From the NCBI GenBank assembly GCA_003244205.1, contig QHBW01000035.1, positions 1 through 52,565 of the forward strand: 52,565 nt of DNA, written 5' to 3'. Both the position numbers and the translations under genes were made by a program. Shown one piece after another: positions 15,898 to 24,865 of this stretch (position 1 is its first letter; each line of letters begins with the position of its first letter). A model generated the notes under the pieces. That model made no database searches and was not told the DNA's origin. It was given only the letters and a program-made list of their open reading frames with translations. The stretch is from Solirubrobacterales bacterium. Lineage in GTDB: Bacteria > Actinomycetota > Thermoleophilia > Solirubrobacterales > Solirubrobacteraceae.

Positions 15898-16134
15898 CTA
15901 ACACCCCAGGACGCGTTCCAGCGTGGCGTGCCCAGCCGACAGCGCGTCGCCGTCCAGCGGTGGATTGCCGCGCACGGACGCCGCGTGTGGTTGCTCGACC
16001 CTCCCCGGGGTGTCATCGCGACCGCGGTCATCGCGACCGCGCTGTCGCTGCTCGGCGCGCGCGAGCTGGGCGATCCAGGCGTCATAAGGTGCAGCAGCAC
16101 TGCCATACCTGTAGGGAATTGTCGCTGGCGCCAT
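15898..16134 (-). CDS. hypothetical small protein (78 aa)
   Basis: MAPATIPYRYGSAAAPYDAW begins after AGAGGAAGAGAG about 8 bases upstream, a plausible ribosome binding site. The first 30 residues look protein-like (YDAWIAQLARAEQR). The rest is arginine/aspartate-rich because of a 15-base tandem repeat (GTCATCGCGACCGCG twice, about 16009-16038 on the plus strand). I recognise no family. It could be a small gene or a fragment, or chance. Confidence 0.3.
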   Translation of the reverse strand: MAPATIPYRYGSAAAPYDAWIAQLARAEQRQRGRDDRGRDDTPGRVEQPHAASVRGNPPLDGDALSAGHATLERVLGC

Positions 16135-16596
16135 AAGTTCTCTCTTCCTCTGTTGAGTGCGTGAGGGACAGGTCAGCGGGTGGCGGTCAAGCAGGGCTTA
16201 ACTTGCGCTGGCTGAACCGCCAGTCGCCCGTCGCAGGCCGGCGCAGCCCATGATCAAGCAAACCGGAGCGCTATGGACCGGACGCAGGTGCACTGGGAGG
16301 TGCCCGCTGCAGCTCGCCGCCACAGAGAGTCGGCGCCCGACGGGTCGTGCGAGGTTCCGGAGCCACCGGGGGTGACGGAGTGCTGGAGGTCCGGGCAACC
16401 CGTCGAGCGCACAAGGGATGACAGCGGACCGGCGTATGGATTCTGTAAGGCGTCTCGGCGCGCGCCACACCACGACCGGCGCAGCGGGCGGCGCTCACGC
16501 TCGAGCCCTCGCGCTGATCGTCGCAGCGCCAAGGCGCCCGGCGTCGCTCACCTGCTCGCGCGGGATGAGGCGCCCGCCCACGCCCTCCAGAACACA
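16135..16596. other. gene-free stretch
   Basis: Several short frames exist on both strands, but none has a ribosome binding site or a recognisable motif, and their amino-acid composition is that of random high-GC DNA. I see no repeats or RNA fold here that I can name. Confidence 0.4.
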
Positions 16597-16627
16597 GGAG
16601 GGGCCGGGCTGTTGGCCCGGCCCCTCC
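16597..16627 (-). terminator. strong stem-loop terminator after Ig-like protein gene
   Basis: A perfect 13-pair stem (GGAGGGGCCGGGC 16597-16609 with GCCCGGCCCCTCC 16615-16627) and a five-base loop lie about 40 bases downstream of the stop of the minus-strand gene ending at 16670. There is no long U-tract. Confidence 0.7.
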
Positions 16628-16669
16628 TCCTCGCTGCGGCCCTCCAAGGCGAGGGGCCGTATGGCCTGT

Positions 16670-17953
16670 TCAGCCGCCTAGCGGCGTGGTGTTCGGGGTG
16701 ATCGTGATCGCGATCGACGTCGAGGCGCCACCCTGGTTTTCAGGGCCGCCCGGCACGAACACACGGAAGTGACCAACTCCGGTGCCGAGCGCGATCACTC
16801 GGTGCGTGATCGAGTACAACGACTTTGCGCCCACGAACCCGATCTGCACGGTGTGGTAGTCACCGTCGTGCCCGAGGCGTTGCAGGTACAGGATGTGGCC
16901 AGTCTTGTCCGGGCTGACGGAACCGGTGAACGTCACCTTCTGCCCCAGCTGGACCTTGGTCGTGGAAGCCGTCGCGGTGACGACGTCCTTGACGCCCTCG
17001 TACAGCGTCGCGCTGGTCTTGCCGCCAGCCTCGACGCGGTAGCGCGTGTTGTTGACCGGCGCCCGGTTGGCGAACGAGTAGCTCCCGTCGAGAGCGGTCG
17101 CGCCGACCGCGACCGGCTGGAACTTCGTGAGGTCCGTGCGAGCGAGCAGCGTAATCGGCACGGGGGCGTTGACCGGGCTCACGAGCTTGCCTGAGATCGT
17201 CGTGCTCTGGCCCTCCATCAGCGGGTCGGTCGAGGAGAGGATCGTCAGCTTCGGGTTCTGCGCCTGCTGGACCTGCAGCGCGATCGGCTCCGAAGGGCTC
17301 TTGATGTTGCGCCGATCGGCCGGCAGGAGCACGCGGATGTTGGCCTGGTCGCCGTCACCGCTGGGCACGAAGAAGCGGTGCACGATGGTGTACGTACCAC
17401 CGGCTCCGATCCTGCCGTGGCCGATAGTCCGCCAGTCGTCGCCGGCGGTCGCGGCCCGACGCTGCAGCAGGATCTTGGCACCGACGTGAGCGGGATCGAC
17501 GGTACCGGTGAAGGTCACCTTCTGGCCCGTCACGACGTTCGTGCTCGTCGTCGTTGTCGAGAGCGTGACGAGCGCCTCGACCTGCTCGCGCACGGTTCGG
17601 CTGACCGCGCCGTCGGAGATCACGAACCACTTGCGGTTCGAGTCAACGACACCCGGCAGGCGGCGGAACTCGTAAAAGCCACCAGGGCCGGTATGCGTGG
17701 ACTGGACGAGGGAGAAGTGAGACGCCGGGGCGACCTCGTGGTAAAGGGAGACCTTCTGGCCCGCCACGTTGTTCGGACCGACGAGGCGGCCGAAGACCAC
17801 CACGGCATCTCCGGCCAGTGCGGGGTTCGGGGCCGCGTTGATTGAGACCCGGTGGGCGTTGAGCGAGGGGCTGGCGCTCGCCGCTGCGGGCAGCAGGGCA
17901 AGCGACGACCCGGCGGCGACAAGCGCCGCGACGGTGAGGCGTCGAGCCTTCAT
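16670..17953 (-). CDS. secreted protein with Ig-like repeats
   Basis: 427 residues from the ATG at 17953, chosen over an in-frame ATG at 17986 because AGGAGG sits nine bases before it. Signal peptide MKARRLTVAALVAAGSSLAL, then LPAAASASPS. The mature part holds at least three repeats of about 100 residues built on the same phrase: AGDAVVVFGRLVGPNNVAGQ, VVTGQKVTFTGTVDPAHVGA, EGQSTTISGKLVSPVNAPVP and VQLGQKVTFTGSVSPDKTGH. Each is followed by LLQRR/LYLQRL-type strands. This is the layout of bacterial Ig-like (big/fibronectin-like) domains in surface proteins. No anchor is visible at the C-terminus (TPNTTPLGG), so it is probably released or held by non-covalent contact. Confidence 0.8.
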   Translation of the reverse strand: MKARRLTVAALVAAGSSLALLPAAASASPSLNAHRVSINAAPNPALAGDAVVVFGRLVGPNNVAGQKVSLYHEVAPASHFSLVQSTHTGPGGFYEFRRLPGVVDSNRKWFVISDGAVSRTVREQVEALVTLSTTTTSTNVVTGQKVTFTGTVDPAHVGAKILLQRRAATAGDDWRTIGHGRIGAGGTYTIVHRFFVPSGDGDQANIRVLLPADRRNIKSPSEPIALQVQQAQNPKLTILSSTDPLMEGQSTTISGKLVSPVNAPVPITLLARTDLTKFQPVAVGATALDGSYSFANRAPVNNTRYRVEAGGKTSATLYEGVKDVVTATASTTKVQLGQKVTFTGSVSPDKTGHILYLQRLGHDGDYHTVQIGFVGAKSLYSITHRVIALGTGVGHFRVFVPGGPENQGGASTSIAITITPNTTPLGG

Positions 17954-18280
17954 GTGAATCCTCCTGTGAAGGGGTGAGTACGGCATCCGCTCGCATCAAC
18001 CCGTCGACCCAGGCCTGTGCTTCGGCATGTTGGAATCCCTTAACAAGCTGAGGCAGGCCACCGCTTAGCGGCGGGGCTCGCGCGCGCCGCCGCCGCGCGC
18101 TTCGCTACCCTGGCCAACGGCCTCTCCAGGCCTGTACCACAGACGGGACCGTGGTCTGCGACTGCGGCGGGGGCCGATACGCCGCGCCGGCGGCGGGTGC
18201 GCTATTGCAGAGCTCACGGCCGCGCGCGTCCACAATCTGGCTCCGCCCACCAGTCGCGCCCAGCGCTTCGCCCAGCTCGG
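17954..18280. other. divergent intergenic region
   Basis: It lies between the starts of the Ig-like protein gene (minus) and the esterase gene (plus), so promoters for both are expected. The visible elements are the AGGAGG of the minus gene and GC-rich alternating stretches near 18075-18105. I could not fix a -35/-10 pair with acceptable spacing. Confidence 0.4.
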
Positions 18281-19270
18281 ATGCCCTCAACGCATAGCCC
18301 ACGACCGCTTGCCGCTGAGCGAAGCCACGCCATCGAGCAGCGCCGCGCGCGCCGGATCGTCGTGCGCCGCCGACGCGCTCGTATCGGGCGGATCTGGCGC
18401 GTGGCGCGCGGGGTTGTCCCGCTTGCCGCGGTGGTCGCGCCGCTGGCCCTCGCTAGCCATGACTCGCGGTCCTCGACAGCGCAGGCGGCGAGCGGGGATG
18501 TCGGAGCTCCGGCGGCCGTAGCCCGCGGCCACGTGACTGTCCGGATGCTAGACGCCCCGACGGGTGTCCGCCGCCAGCACGTGTGGATCTACTGGCCGTC
18601 GGTGCCGAATTCGCGCTCCCTGCCGATCGTCTACTGGCTGCACGGTGTGCCCGACCTGCCCGGGGAGATCTTCCAGGCCGGCCTTGGCCACACGCTCGAC
18701 GCCTACTTCGCCGCCGGTCACCGTCCCTTCGTCGTGGTGGCGCCCGACGGCTCGGGAGCGTTCTCCGGCGACACCGAGTGGGCCGACGCCGCCAACGGCG
18801 TCGACCGCGAGGAGAGCTTCCTGCTGCACTCCGTGATGCCGGCGATCGAGGGTCGCTTCCCGCGCGACCGCGCCCACCGGGCGATCGCCGGGTTCTCGAT
18901 GGGTGGCTACGGCGCGATGAACGTCGCACTGCGTCATCCCGACCTCTTCGGCCAGGTGGCCTCGCTGTCGGGCTACTTCCACGTCGACGACCCGCAGGGA
19001 GTCTTCGGCGGGCGCGCTGAGCTGGTGGCCGCCAACAGCCCCGACCAGCACGTTCAACACGCCCGGGGCATGCGCATCCTGCTCGACGTCGGCACCCAGG
19101 ACGACCAGGGTGTCGTCCACGGCGAGGCGCAGCGCTTCTGGCACCTGCTGGGACGCGTCGGCATCCCGTCCACGCTGATCGTCGCGCCCGAGGCCCAGCA
19201 CAACTACACGTTCGTGCACAGCCAGTTCCCCGTGATCGAGACCTTCCTCGACTTCGGCTGGCCGAGCTAG
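18281..19270 (+). CDS. secreted/anchored esterase, alpha/beta hydrolase fold (esterase D/antigen 85-like)
   Basis: 329 residues from the ATG at 18281; another in-frame ATG lies at 18197 and neither has a clear ribosome binding site. An arginine-rich start is followed by one hydrophobic helix (VVPLAAVVAPLALAS), so it is a signal-anchor or exported protein. The hydrolase body has the LHGVPDLPGEI oxyanion region, the nucleophile elbow GFSMGGYGAMN (Ser about 206), an aspartate in LLDVGTQDDQG, and a C-terminal histidine in PEAQHNYTFVHS. The order Ser-Asp-His and the FSMGG motif fit the esterase family that includes mycolyltransferases and tributyrin esterases. It is convergent with tatA, 22 bases apart. 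Confidence 0.85.
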   Translation: MPSTHSPRPLAAERSHAIEQRRARRIVVRRRRARIGRIWRVARGVVPLAAVVAPLALASHDSRSSTAQAASGDVGAPAAVARGHVTVRMLDAPTGVRRQHVWIYWPSVPNSRSLPIVYWLHGVPDLPGEIFQAGLGHTLDAYFAAGHRPFVVVAPDGSGAFSGDTEWADAANGVDREESFLLHSVMPAIEGRFPRDRAHRAIAGFSMGGYGAMNVALRHPDLFGQVASLSGYFHVDDPQGVFGGRAELVAANSPDQHVQHARGMRILLDVGTQDDQGVVHGEAQRFWHLLGRVGIPSTLIVAPEAQHNYTFVHSQFPVIETFLDFGWPS

Positions 19271-19292
19271 CTTCGGTCGCGCGCCGAGAGAC

Positions 19293-19589
19293 TCAGCTGC
19301 TGCTGGCGGGCTCGCGCTCGGTGGGAGCCGCGGCGGGCCGCTCGGTCGGCGCCGCGGCGGGCGTCTCGGCGGGCGCAGCGGCGGGCGTCACCGTCGGCTC
19401 ACTCGCCGCCGGGGGCGGCGGCGTCAGCGGAGCGGCGGGCTCGTCGTGACTGGACCCGGTGATCGAGTCCTTGAACTCACGCATCCCGGCGCCCAGCGAT
19501 CGACCCATCTCCGGCAGCCGCTTGGCGCCGAAGACGAGCAGGATGATGACCAGCAGGAAGGCGATGTGAAGCGGGTTGTCAAGGCCCAT
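19293..19589 (-). CDS. tatA: twin-arginine translocase subunit TatA
   Basis: 98 residues. One N-terminal membrane helix (HIAFLLVIILLVFG) is followed by the invariant FGAKRLPEMGRSLGAGMREF amphipathic helix and a polar tail. TatA oligomers form the passage for folded proteins exported by the Tat pathway. The tail (residues 50-98) is a Pro/Ala/Thr/Glu tract with repeats of the type APTERPAAAPTER. No tatB or tatC is nearby, so they must lie elsewhere. A start ATG at 19589 is clear though the ribosome binding site is weak. Confidence 0.9.
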   Translation of the reverse strand: MGLDNPLHIAFLLVIILLVFGAKRLPEMGRSLGAGMREFKDSITGSSHDEPAAPLTPPPPAASEPTVTPAAAPAETPAAAPTERPAAAPTEREPASSS

Positions 19590-19649
19590 CGCTGAAAGGA
19601 TAGACCTCGAAGCAGCTGGTTACCGCCAGGGCGAGCGACGCATCAGGGT

Positions 19650-20240
19650 TCAGCTTCCGCGGCGCGGAGTGGATGCGGTCATCAGGAGACCGCCGTCCGG
19701 TGGCTGGACGATCATGCGAGCGCGCGGCCGGGTGGGCGCAACAACAGCGGCGGCGGTCAAGAGCAGCGCGGCGATCCAGATACCTGGACTGGAGAGCTGG
19801 TGGGAGACGTGATCGCTGAAGCGCTGGTTGACGGCGATGGCATCCGATGCTGCGCCCGCGGCGCCGAGCGCGAGGAGCGCCAGGAGGGCAACCGTGACGG
19901 CGCGTGGAGCTCGCGACACCCCAACCAAGCGCCCGAGCGCCCATCCCGTGGCCAGTCCGACCGGGATCCAGGCGGCCAGCATCCGCACCAGGGGCTGGGT
20001 CGCGTTGCCGGCTAGCTGCTGGAGCGGGAGCGCGCCTGAGACGTTGGGCCCGCTGCCCAGCCGACCAGAATTGCGGATCAGATACAGCCAGCCCACCCCC
20101 GCGACGACACCCAGGAGGGCGACCAGGATTGTCAACAGCGCTCGGCCGCCAGCAGCAGCGGCCCGGCTGGGCCGGCCGCGGTGGGGAAGCGTGGCGCTGG
20201 GCTTCAGGCTGACGGCCATGGCGAAGGACGCGACGCCCAC
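19650..20240 (-). CDS. hypothetical membrane protein, about 4 TM
   Basis: 196 residues; an alternative start at 20219 gives MAVSLKPSATLPHRG. Hydrophobic segments are ALLTILVALLGVVAGVGWLY, MLAAWIPVGLATGWALGRLV, VTVALLALLALGAAGAA and IWIAALLLTAAAVVA. Between helices 1 and 2 lies a polar loop (NSGRLGSGPNVSGALPLQQL). I recognise no family. It runs in the same direction as tatA and lies upstream of it; the divergent GT-C gene starts 72 bases away. Confidence 0.55.
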   Translation of the reverse strand: MGVASFAMAVSLKPSATLPHRGRPSRAAAAGGRALLTILVALLGVVAGVGWLYLIRNSGRLGSGPNVSGALPLQQLAGNATQPLVRMLAAWIPVGLATGWALGRLVGVSRAPRAVTVALLALLALGAAGAASDAIAVNQRFSDHVSHQLSSPGIWIAALLLTAAAVVAPTRPRARMIVQPPDGGLLMTASTPRRGS

Positions 20241-20312
20241 CGGCTCGCACCGGCGAATACGACGCTGGCGCCAGCATAGGGGCCAGCACGACGAGCACTA
20301 GGATCGCCGCCC

Positions 20313-21797
20313 ATGAGCGTGGCCACCTCGCCGGCCGGCGGCGGAGCCCACCCGACCGCAACCTCGCCGGGGGAGGCGGACGTGCGCGTCGTCGGCGTGC
20401 TGGCCCGGGTCCCGGGCGTCGCGTGGATCGTCGCGATCGCGCTCGTTGCCCGCCTGCTCTACGGGAGTGGCTACGTCTGGTACGACGCCCTCTACCACCT
20501 CGTCTGGGGTCAGGACCTCGCGCACGGCCATCTGCCACCGGATCTGAAGGCGATCCACTCGCCCACGCCCCACCCGCTGCCGCTGCTGGTCTCGATGCTC
20601 GCGTCGCTGCTCGGCTCCCACGCTTATGCCGTGATGGAGGCGATCTCGCTGCTGTCGCTCGGGGGACTGTGCTGGGCTGCCTTCCGGCTCGGGCAATGGC
20701 TCGTGTCGCCCGCAGTGGGGGTGCTGTTCGCGCTTATTCTGTTCACGCGGCCGTTCCTGATCTCCCAGACGCTGCTGGCCTCGATCGAGACGCCTTACCT
20801 GGCGCTGATCGTGTGGGCGGCCGCGCTCGAGGTGCGCACGCCGCGCCGCGGCACGCCGGTGTTGATCGCGCTCGGTCTCGCCGGTCTGATCCGTCCGGAG
20901 GCCTGGGTCCTGAGCGGCCTCTACTGGCTCTATTTGGCGTGGCCCCTGGACTGGGCAGCGCGGCTGAAGCTGCTGGCGGCGGTCGTGATCGCGCCGCTGC
21001 TGTGGATGGCCTTCGATCTCGCCGCCACCGGCGACGCCCTGCACTCCCTACACGAAACCAAGAGCGCCGTCGATCAGCCCGGCACGCCGCGCTCGCTGGG
21101 ATCGGGGCTGCTTGCGGGGCCGAGCTACCTGCGCAACATCCTCCAGCTTCCGTTTGTGCTCGCCGGGCTCGTCGGCATCGTCGTCGCGCTGCGACGCGAT
21201 GCACGCCGGGCATCGGCGCCGCTGGTCATCGGCCTGTCGGGCGCCGCCACCTTCCTGATCTTCGGGCTCGACGGCCTGCCGCTGCTGCCGCGCTACGCCT
21301 TCCAGCCCGCCGTCGTGCTCGCCCTCTTCGCCGCCGTCGCGCTGCTGGGATGGCGCGAGCTGGCCCCCGGCGGCCGCGAGCGCCGGGCCTGGATGGCGGC
21401 GGCTGGAGTCAGCGCGGCGTTGGTGATCGCGTTCTTTCCGCTGTCGTCCTTTAGGAGCGTCCGCAACAACGCCCGCATCGTGCACGCGGAGCAGGGCCAG
21501 ATGGTCGAGCTGATCGGCTCGGCGCAATTCAGGGCGGCCTACCGGGCGTGTCCGATACTGCTGGACTCGAGCTACTTCGACTCGCCCGCTATCGCCTACC
21601 TCACCCAGCGCCACCCGCGCGACATCTCCAATGTGGGCTTTCCCGACAACGCCCGCGGACTGATGTTCTCATTCGTGCGCAGCCCGGTCCCCGTTGCCTA
21701 CGGGCTGCCCGCGGTCGATCCGACCGTGATCCACGTGCCGCTCGGATCCCAGCAGCTCTTCCGCGACCGGTCGTGGGCGCTGTACAGGCGCTGCTAG
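20313..21797 (+). CDS. GT-C fold membrane glycosyltransferase-like protein
   Basis: 494 residues with about 11 hydrophobic segments. The first extracytoplasmic loop carries GSGYVWYDALYHLVWGQDLA with acidic residues of the kind used by GT-C enzymes for lipid-phosphate-sugar donors, and the loop PDLKAIHSPTPHPLPLLVSM follows. The C-terminal 120 residues form an extracytoplasmic soluble domain (SVRNNARIVHAEQGQMVELI onward). No close named family is recognised. A plausible role is transfer of a sugar from a polyprenyl-phosphate donor to an envelope glycan or protein. The stop overlaps the convergent methyltransferase stop by four bases. Confidence 0.7.
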   Translation: MSVATSPAGGGAHPTATSPGEADVRVVGVLARVPGVAWIVAIALVARLLYGSGYVWYDALYHLVWGQDLAHGHLPPDLKAIHSPTPHPLPLLVSMLASLLGSHAYAVMEAISLLSLGGLCWAAFRLGQWLVSPAVGVLFALILFTRPFLISQTLLASIETPYLALIVWAAALEVRTPRRGTPVLIALGLAGLIRPEAWVLSGLYWLYLAWPLDWAARLKLLAAVVIAPLLWMAFDLAATGDALHSLHETKSAVDQPGTPRSLGSGLLAGPSYLRNILQLPFVLAGLVGIVVALRRDARRASAPLVIGLSGAATFLIFGLDGLPLLPRYAFQPAVVLALFAAVALLGWRELAPGGRERRAWMAAAGVSAALVIAFFPLSSFRSVRNNARIVHAEQGQMVELIGSAQFRAAYRACPILLDSSYFDSPAIAYLTQRHPRDISNVGFPDNARGLMFSFVRSPVPVAYGLPAVDPTVIHVPLGSQQLFRDRSWALYRRC

Positions 21798-22429
21798 CCC
21801 GAGACACACGTGCGGGGCTGTCGCCAGACGAACATCCCGCCGGCGACCTCGCCTTCGAGGCCGAGCTCCTCGATCGCCTCCGCCACGCCGTCGTGCTCGG
21901 GGTGTCGGTAGTCGTGAAAGGCGACCACCGCGCCCGCCGCCAGACGCGGCTGCCACGCTTGGAACTCGGCGATCGTCTGCTCGCGACCGTGGCCGGCGTC
22001 GATGAACAGCAGATCGACCCCGGCCGGAGCGGGGTCCCCATCCGCTGAGCTTGTGGCTGCCAGCGCCGCGTCGGCTTCAACGAAGTCGATGCGCTCGTGC
22101 ACATGACCGGGGACCAGCTCGAGGTAGCGAGCACGCTGCTCGTGGACGACCGCGTCCACGCTCGTCACCCGCCGTCGCCGGTCGGCGAGCGCGAGTGCGA
22201 TGGCTGTCCAGCCGACCGCCGTCCCGAGCTCGACGACCTCGCTGCGTCCGCGCGCGAGCGCGAGCAGGTGGGCCAGCTCCCGCGGTCGGGCCGCCGCGTC
22301 CGGTCCCCAAGCATCGCCGATCTGGCGCGCCAGGCGTCGGGCGCGCAGGATGAAGATGGCCACCCGGGCCGGCAGCACGTACACCGCGGCCAGCTCGCGC
22401 GCGGCGTGCAGCGTCGCCGGCCGCCGCAT
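21794..22429 (-). CDS. class I SAM-dependent methyltransferase (O-methyltransferase-like)
   Basis: 211 residues. SEVVELGTAVGWTAIALALA at about 63-82 is the SAM-binding glycine loop, VTSVDAVVHEQRARYLELV has the acidic ribose-binding aspartate, and VDLLFIDAGHGREQTIAEFQ with AAGAVVAFHDYRHPEHDGVA is the strand-4/strand-5 pattern of Methyltransf_24/O-methyltransferases acting on small molecules or sugars. It starts one base after the stop of the lipoprotein gene (TGA C ATG), so both are probably one transcript. The substrate is unknown. Confidence 0.8.
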   Translation of the reverse strand: MRRPATLHAARELAAVYVLPARVAIFILRARRLARQIGDAWGPDAAARPRELAHLLALARGRSEVVELGTAVGWTAIALALADRRRRVTSVDAVVHEQRARYLELVPGHVHERIDFVEADAALAATSSADGDPAPAGVDLLFIDAGHGREQTIAEFQAWQPRLAAGAVVAFHDYRHPEHDGVAEAIEELGLEGEVAGGMFVWRQPRTCVSG

Positions 22430-22430
22430 G

Positions 22431-22934
22431 TCAGTCCTGGCCAGCCGGCGGGCCCAGCTCGATGTCGTCGATCCTCCAGTCCGGTCCCGGGCCCGGGATG
22501 GTGAGGCGATAGTTCGTGCTCAGCTGCTTGGGATCCGAGCCCCAGACCACGTTCACTGTCGCCCCGAGCTTCTGGGGCGTGAGCATGCGCACGTCGACGT
22601 AACGCAGCTGCGCGTGGCTGAGGATCGCCAGCACGCGTGTGCGCGCCGCCGGATCGGGCTGGGCGCGCACGAGGCTCAGGACCTGATCGGCACGCTGGGT
22701 GCCACAGCCAAGGCGTTGGCCGTAGGCGGGGTCCAGCGTCGTGCAAGCTGCGGCGACGTCGCCGGCGGCGAGAGCTCCGAGCAGATGTCGGACAACGCCA
22801 GCCACCTGCTGTTGGGCAGGACTGCTGAGCGCCGCGTTGCCCGCGCCCGGGCTCGAGGATCCGCCGCACGCGGCGAGCGACAGCGCGCAGAGCGCGAGCG
22901 CGATCGGCGCGGCGAGGGCATGGGTGCAACGCAT
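22431..22934 (-). CDS. lipoprotein, low-complexity N-terminus, NTF2-like pattern possible
   Basis: 167 residues. A lipobox LSLAAC with Cys23 follows a hydrophobic signal, so the protein is lipid-anchored outside the membrane. The mature part begins with a Gly/Ser spacer (GGSSSPGAGNAALSSP). It then has VVRHLLGALAAGDVAAACTT, which fits the start of the small alpha+beta (NTF2-like) domains common in actinobacterial lipoproteins, then TVNVVWGSDPKQLSTNYRLT. The function is unknown. It is followed at once by the methyltransferase gene. Confidence 0.7.
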   Translation of the reverse strand: MRCTHALAAPIALALCALSLAACGGSSSPGAGNAALSSPAQQQVAGVVRHLLGALAAGDVAAACTTLDPAYGQRLGCGTQRADQVLSLVRAQPDPAARTRVLAILSHAQLRYVDVRMLTPQKLGATVNVVWGSDPKQLSTNYRLTIPGPGPDWRIDDIELGPPAGQD

Positions 22935-23001
22935 CGCGGCGAGAGGCTAGTAGCGCCATCTCCTGGCCGCCTGGACCTGCCACCCTTGACGCGATGAAGT
23001 C

Positions 23002-23910
23002 ATGCTCACCGGCGGATCGGCGATGAGCGCGGGCGTGCTAGCCGGGCTTGGTGTGGCGCTGCTGGCGTCGCTGGGACTCAACACCGGATTCCTGCTGCAG
23101 CACTCCGGGATCGTCGCAGCGCCTGCCCTCAGCCTGCGGCGTCCGCGCGAGGCGTTGCGCTCGTTCGTGACGTCGCGGACCTGGCTGGCAGGGCTCGCGC
23201 TGGGCGTGCTCGGGTGGGGTCTGCACGTTGCGGCGCTGTCGCTGGCGCCGCTCTCGCTCGTGCAGGCGTTCGTCGCCGGCGGACTCGCGCTGGCCGTGCC
23301 GATCGCGGCGCTCGGCTTTCACCATCGCCTCGAGCGCCCCGAGCGTGTCGGCGTGATCGCGATGGCGTTGGCGCTCGCGCTGCTGCCCCTGGGACTCGGC
23401 AACGTCGACCAGCATCACCATTTCGACCACGGCACGCTCGGCATCTACTTGAGCGTTGTCTGCGCCGTGGGTCTCGGGCTCGTCCTCGGCCACGGCGGCC
23501 GCCGCCGCGCGCAGCTCCTCGGGCTCGCGGCGGGCGCCTTCTATGGCGCCGCGGACACCGCGATCAAGGCGCTCACCTCGCTGCAGTCCACCGGTGGGCT
23601 GGACAATGTCATCCTCTCGCCCTGGCTTCCGATCGCCGTGCTCGCGACCTTCGGCGGCTTTGCATGCTTCCAGCGCGGCCTGCAAACCGGCCGCCCGCTG
23701 CCGGTGATCGCGTTCATGACGGCGGTCACCAATCTCGCGTCGATCCCGGCGGGGTTCGTCGCGTTCGGCGACCCACTCGGGCTGGCCCCGGGGTGGGTGG
23801 CCATCCACGTCTGCGCGTTCGTCGTCGTGATCGCGGCCGCCTACCTGCTCGCTCCGGTGCAAGCGAGCATCGGTGACGGACTCGAAGCCGCCACGCCCGC
23901 TCGGGTGTGA
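23002..23910 (+). CDS. DMT/EamA-like permease
   Basis: 302 residues (or 295 from the ATG at 23023) with about ten hydrophobic helices and two similar halves (ALGVLGWGLHVAALSLAPLS; IAVLATFGGFACFQRGLQTG). A His-rich loop NVDQHHHFDHG lies between helices 4 and 5. The fold fits drug/metabolite transporters of the EamA or NIPA type. The His loop could bind a metal, but nothing proves transport of one. The stop region overlaps the next gene's reading frame. It leads a probable three-gene operon with the aldose 1-epimerase and cupin genes. Confidence 0.75.
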   Translation: MLTGGSAMSAGVLAGLGVALLASLGLNTGFLLQHSGIVAAPALSLRRPREALRSFVTSRTWLAGLALGVLGWGLHVAALSLAPLSLVQAFVAGGLALAVPIAALGFHHRLERPERVGVIAMALALALLPLGLGNVDQHHHFDHGTLGIYLSVVCAVGLGLVLGHGGRRRAQLLGLAAGAFYGAADTAIKALTSLQSTGGLDNVILSPWLPIAVLATFGGFACFQRGLQTGRPLPVIAFMTAVTNLASIPAGFVAFGDPLGLAPGWVAIHVCAFVVVIAAAYLLAPVQASIGDGLEAATPARV

Positions 23911-23914
23911 CCGC

Positions 23915-24865
23915 GTGACACACACCGTCCGCGAGGCCGTGATCGATGGACTGGCGGCCGTGGAGCTCTCCGCGCCGGATGCCGCCGTGGAGGCAACGTT
24001 CGTCCCCGGCGCGGGCATGCTCGGAGCGTCGCTGCGTCATCGCGGCGAGGAGCTCTTGCATCTCCCCGGCGGGGTCAGTCACTACGTGCAGACAGGCTCG
24101 AGCGCCGGGATCCCGCTGCTGTACCCGTGGGCAAACCGGCTAGCTGGCTGGACGTACGAGGCGGCGGGGCAGCGCGTCGAGCTGCGTCGCGACGGCGCCG
24201 GGATCCGCACCGAGGAGCACGGCCTGCCGATACATGGCCTGCTTGCCGCGGCACGCGGCTGGGACGTCGAGGAGATCGCTGCCGACGATGACAGCGCGCG
24301 CTTCTCCGCAGGGTTCGACTTCGCTTCGCAGACCGACCTGCTCGCTTCCTTTCCCTTTCCCCATCGCCTTCGTATCGTTGTCACGCTTGCGCACAACGAG
24401 CTGCGGGTCGCGACCAGCGTCGAGGCCAACGCGGGCGTCACGGTGCCGGTCAGCTTTGGCTTCCATCCCTACCTGCGTTTGCCTGGCGTGGCCCGCCAGC
24501 AGTGGGAGGTCGCCCTCAAGGCGGCCGACCGCCTGGTGCTCGATCACCAGCTGATCCCCACCGGAGCCCGCGAGCCGGCAGGCGTGGACGTGGGCCCGCT
24601 GGGTGAACGGACGTTCGACGACGGCTTCAGCGGGCTGGGCGCGCCACCGCAGTTCCGCCTTGCCGGCGGCGGTCGCACGATCGAGGTGGCACTGGAGAGC
24701 GGCTATCCGTTCACGCAGCTGTTCGCGCCGCCGGGCAGCGCCTTCATCTGCGTTGAGCCGATGACCGCGCCGACCAACGCGCTCGTCAGTGGTGGCGCCG
24801 AGCTGCCGTTGGTCGAGCCGGGAGAGCGCTTCGAAGCCGCCTTTTGCGTCATCATTGCGGCGTGA
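23915..24865 (+). CDS. aldose 1-epimerase (galactose mutarotase-like)
   Basis: 316 residues from the GTG at 23915, four bases after the stop of the permease gene; an in-frame GTG at 23873 would overlap that gene by 38 bases. Conserved blocks: GIPLLYPWANRLAGWTYEAA, HGLPIHGLLAAARGW with the first histidine, VSFGFHPYLRLPG with the second histidine, and ICVEPMTAPTNALVSGGAEL with the glutamate used as catalytic base. The enzyme interconverts alpha and beta anomers of hexoses; related YeaD-like proteins act on phosphorylated sugars. It is followed by the overlapping cupin gene. Confidence 0.85.
   Translation: MTHTVREAVIDGLAAVELSAPDAAVEATFVPGAGMLGASLRHRGEELLHLPGGVSHYVQTGSSAGIPLLYPWANRLAGWTYEAAGQRVELRRDGAGIRTEEHGLPIHGLLAAARGWDVEEIAADDDSARFSAGFDFASQTDLLASFPFPHRLRIVVTLAHNELRVATSVEANAGVTVPVSFGFHPYLRLPGVARQQWEVALKAADRLVLDHQLIPTGAREPAGVDVGPLGERTFDDGFSGLGAPPQFRLAGGGRTIEVALESGYPFTQLFAPPGSAFICVEPMTAPTNALVSGGAELPLVEPGERFEAAFCVIIAA

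Noticed and set aside
16198..16600. Short minus-strand frames between the hypothetical protein and the terminator
   Set aside because: No ribosome binding site, no motif, no consistent frame.
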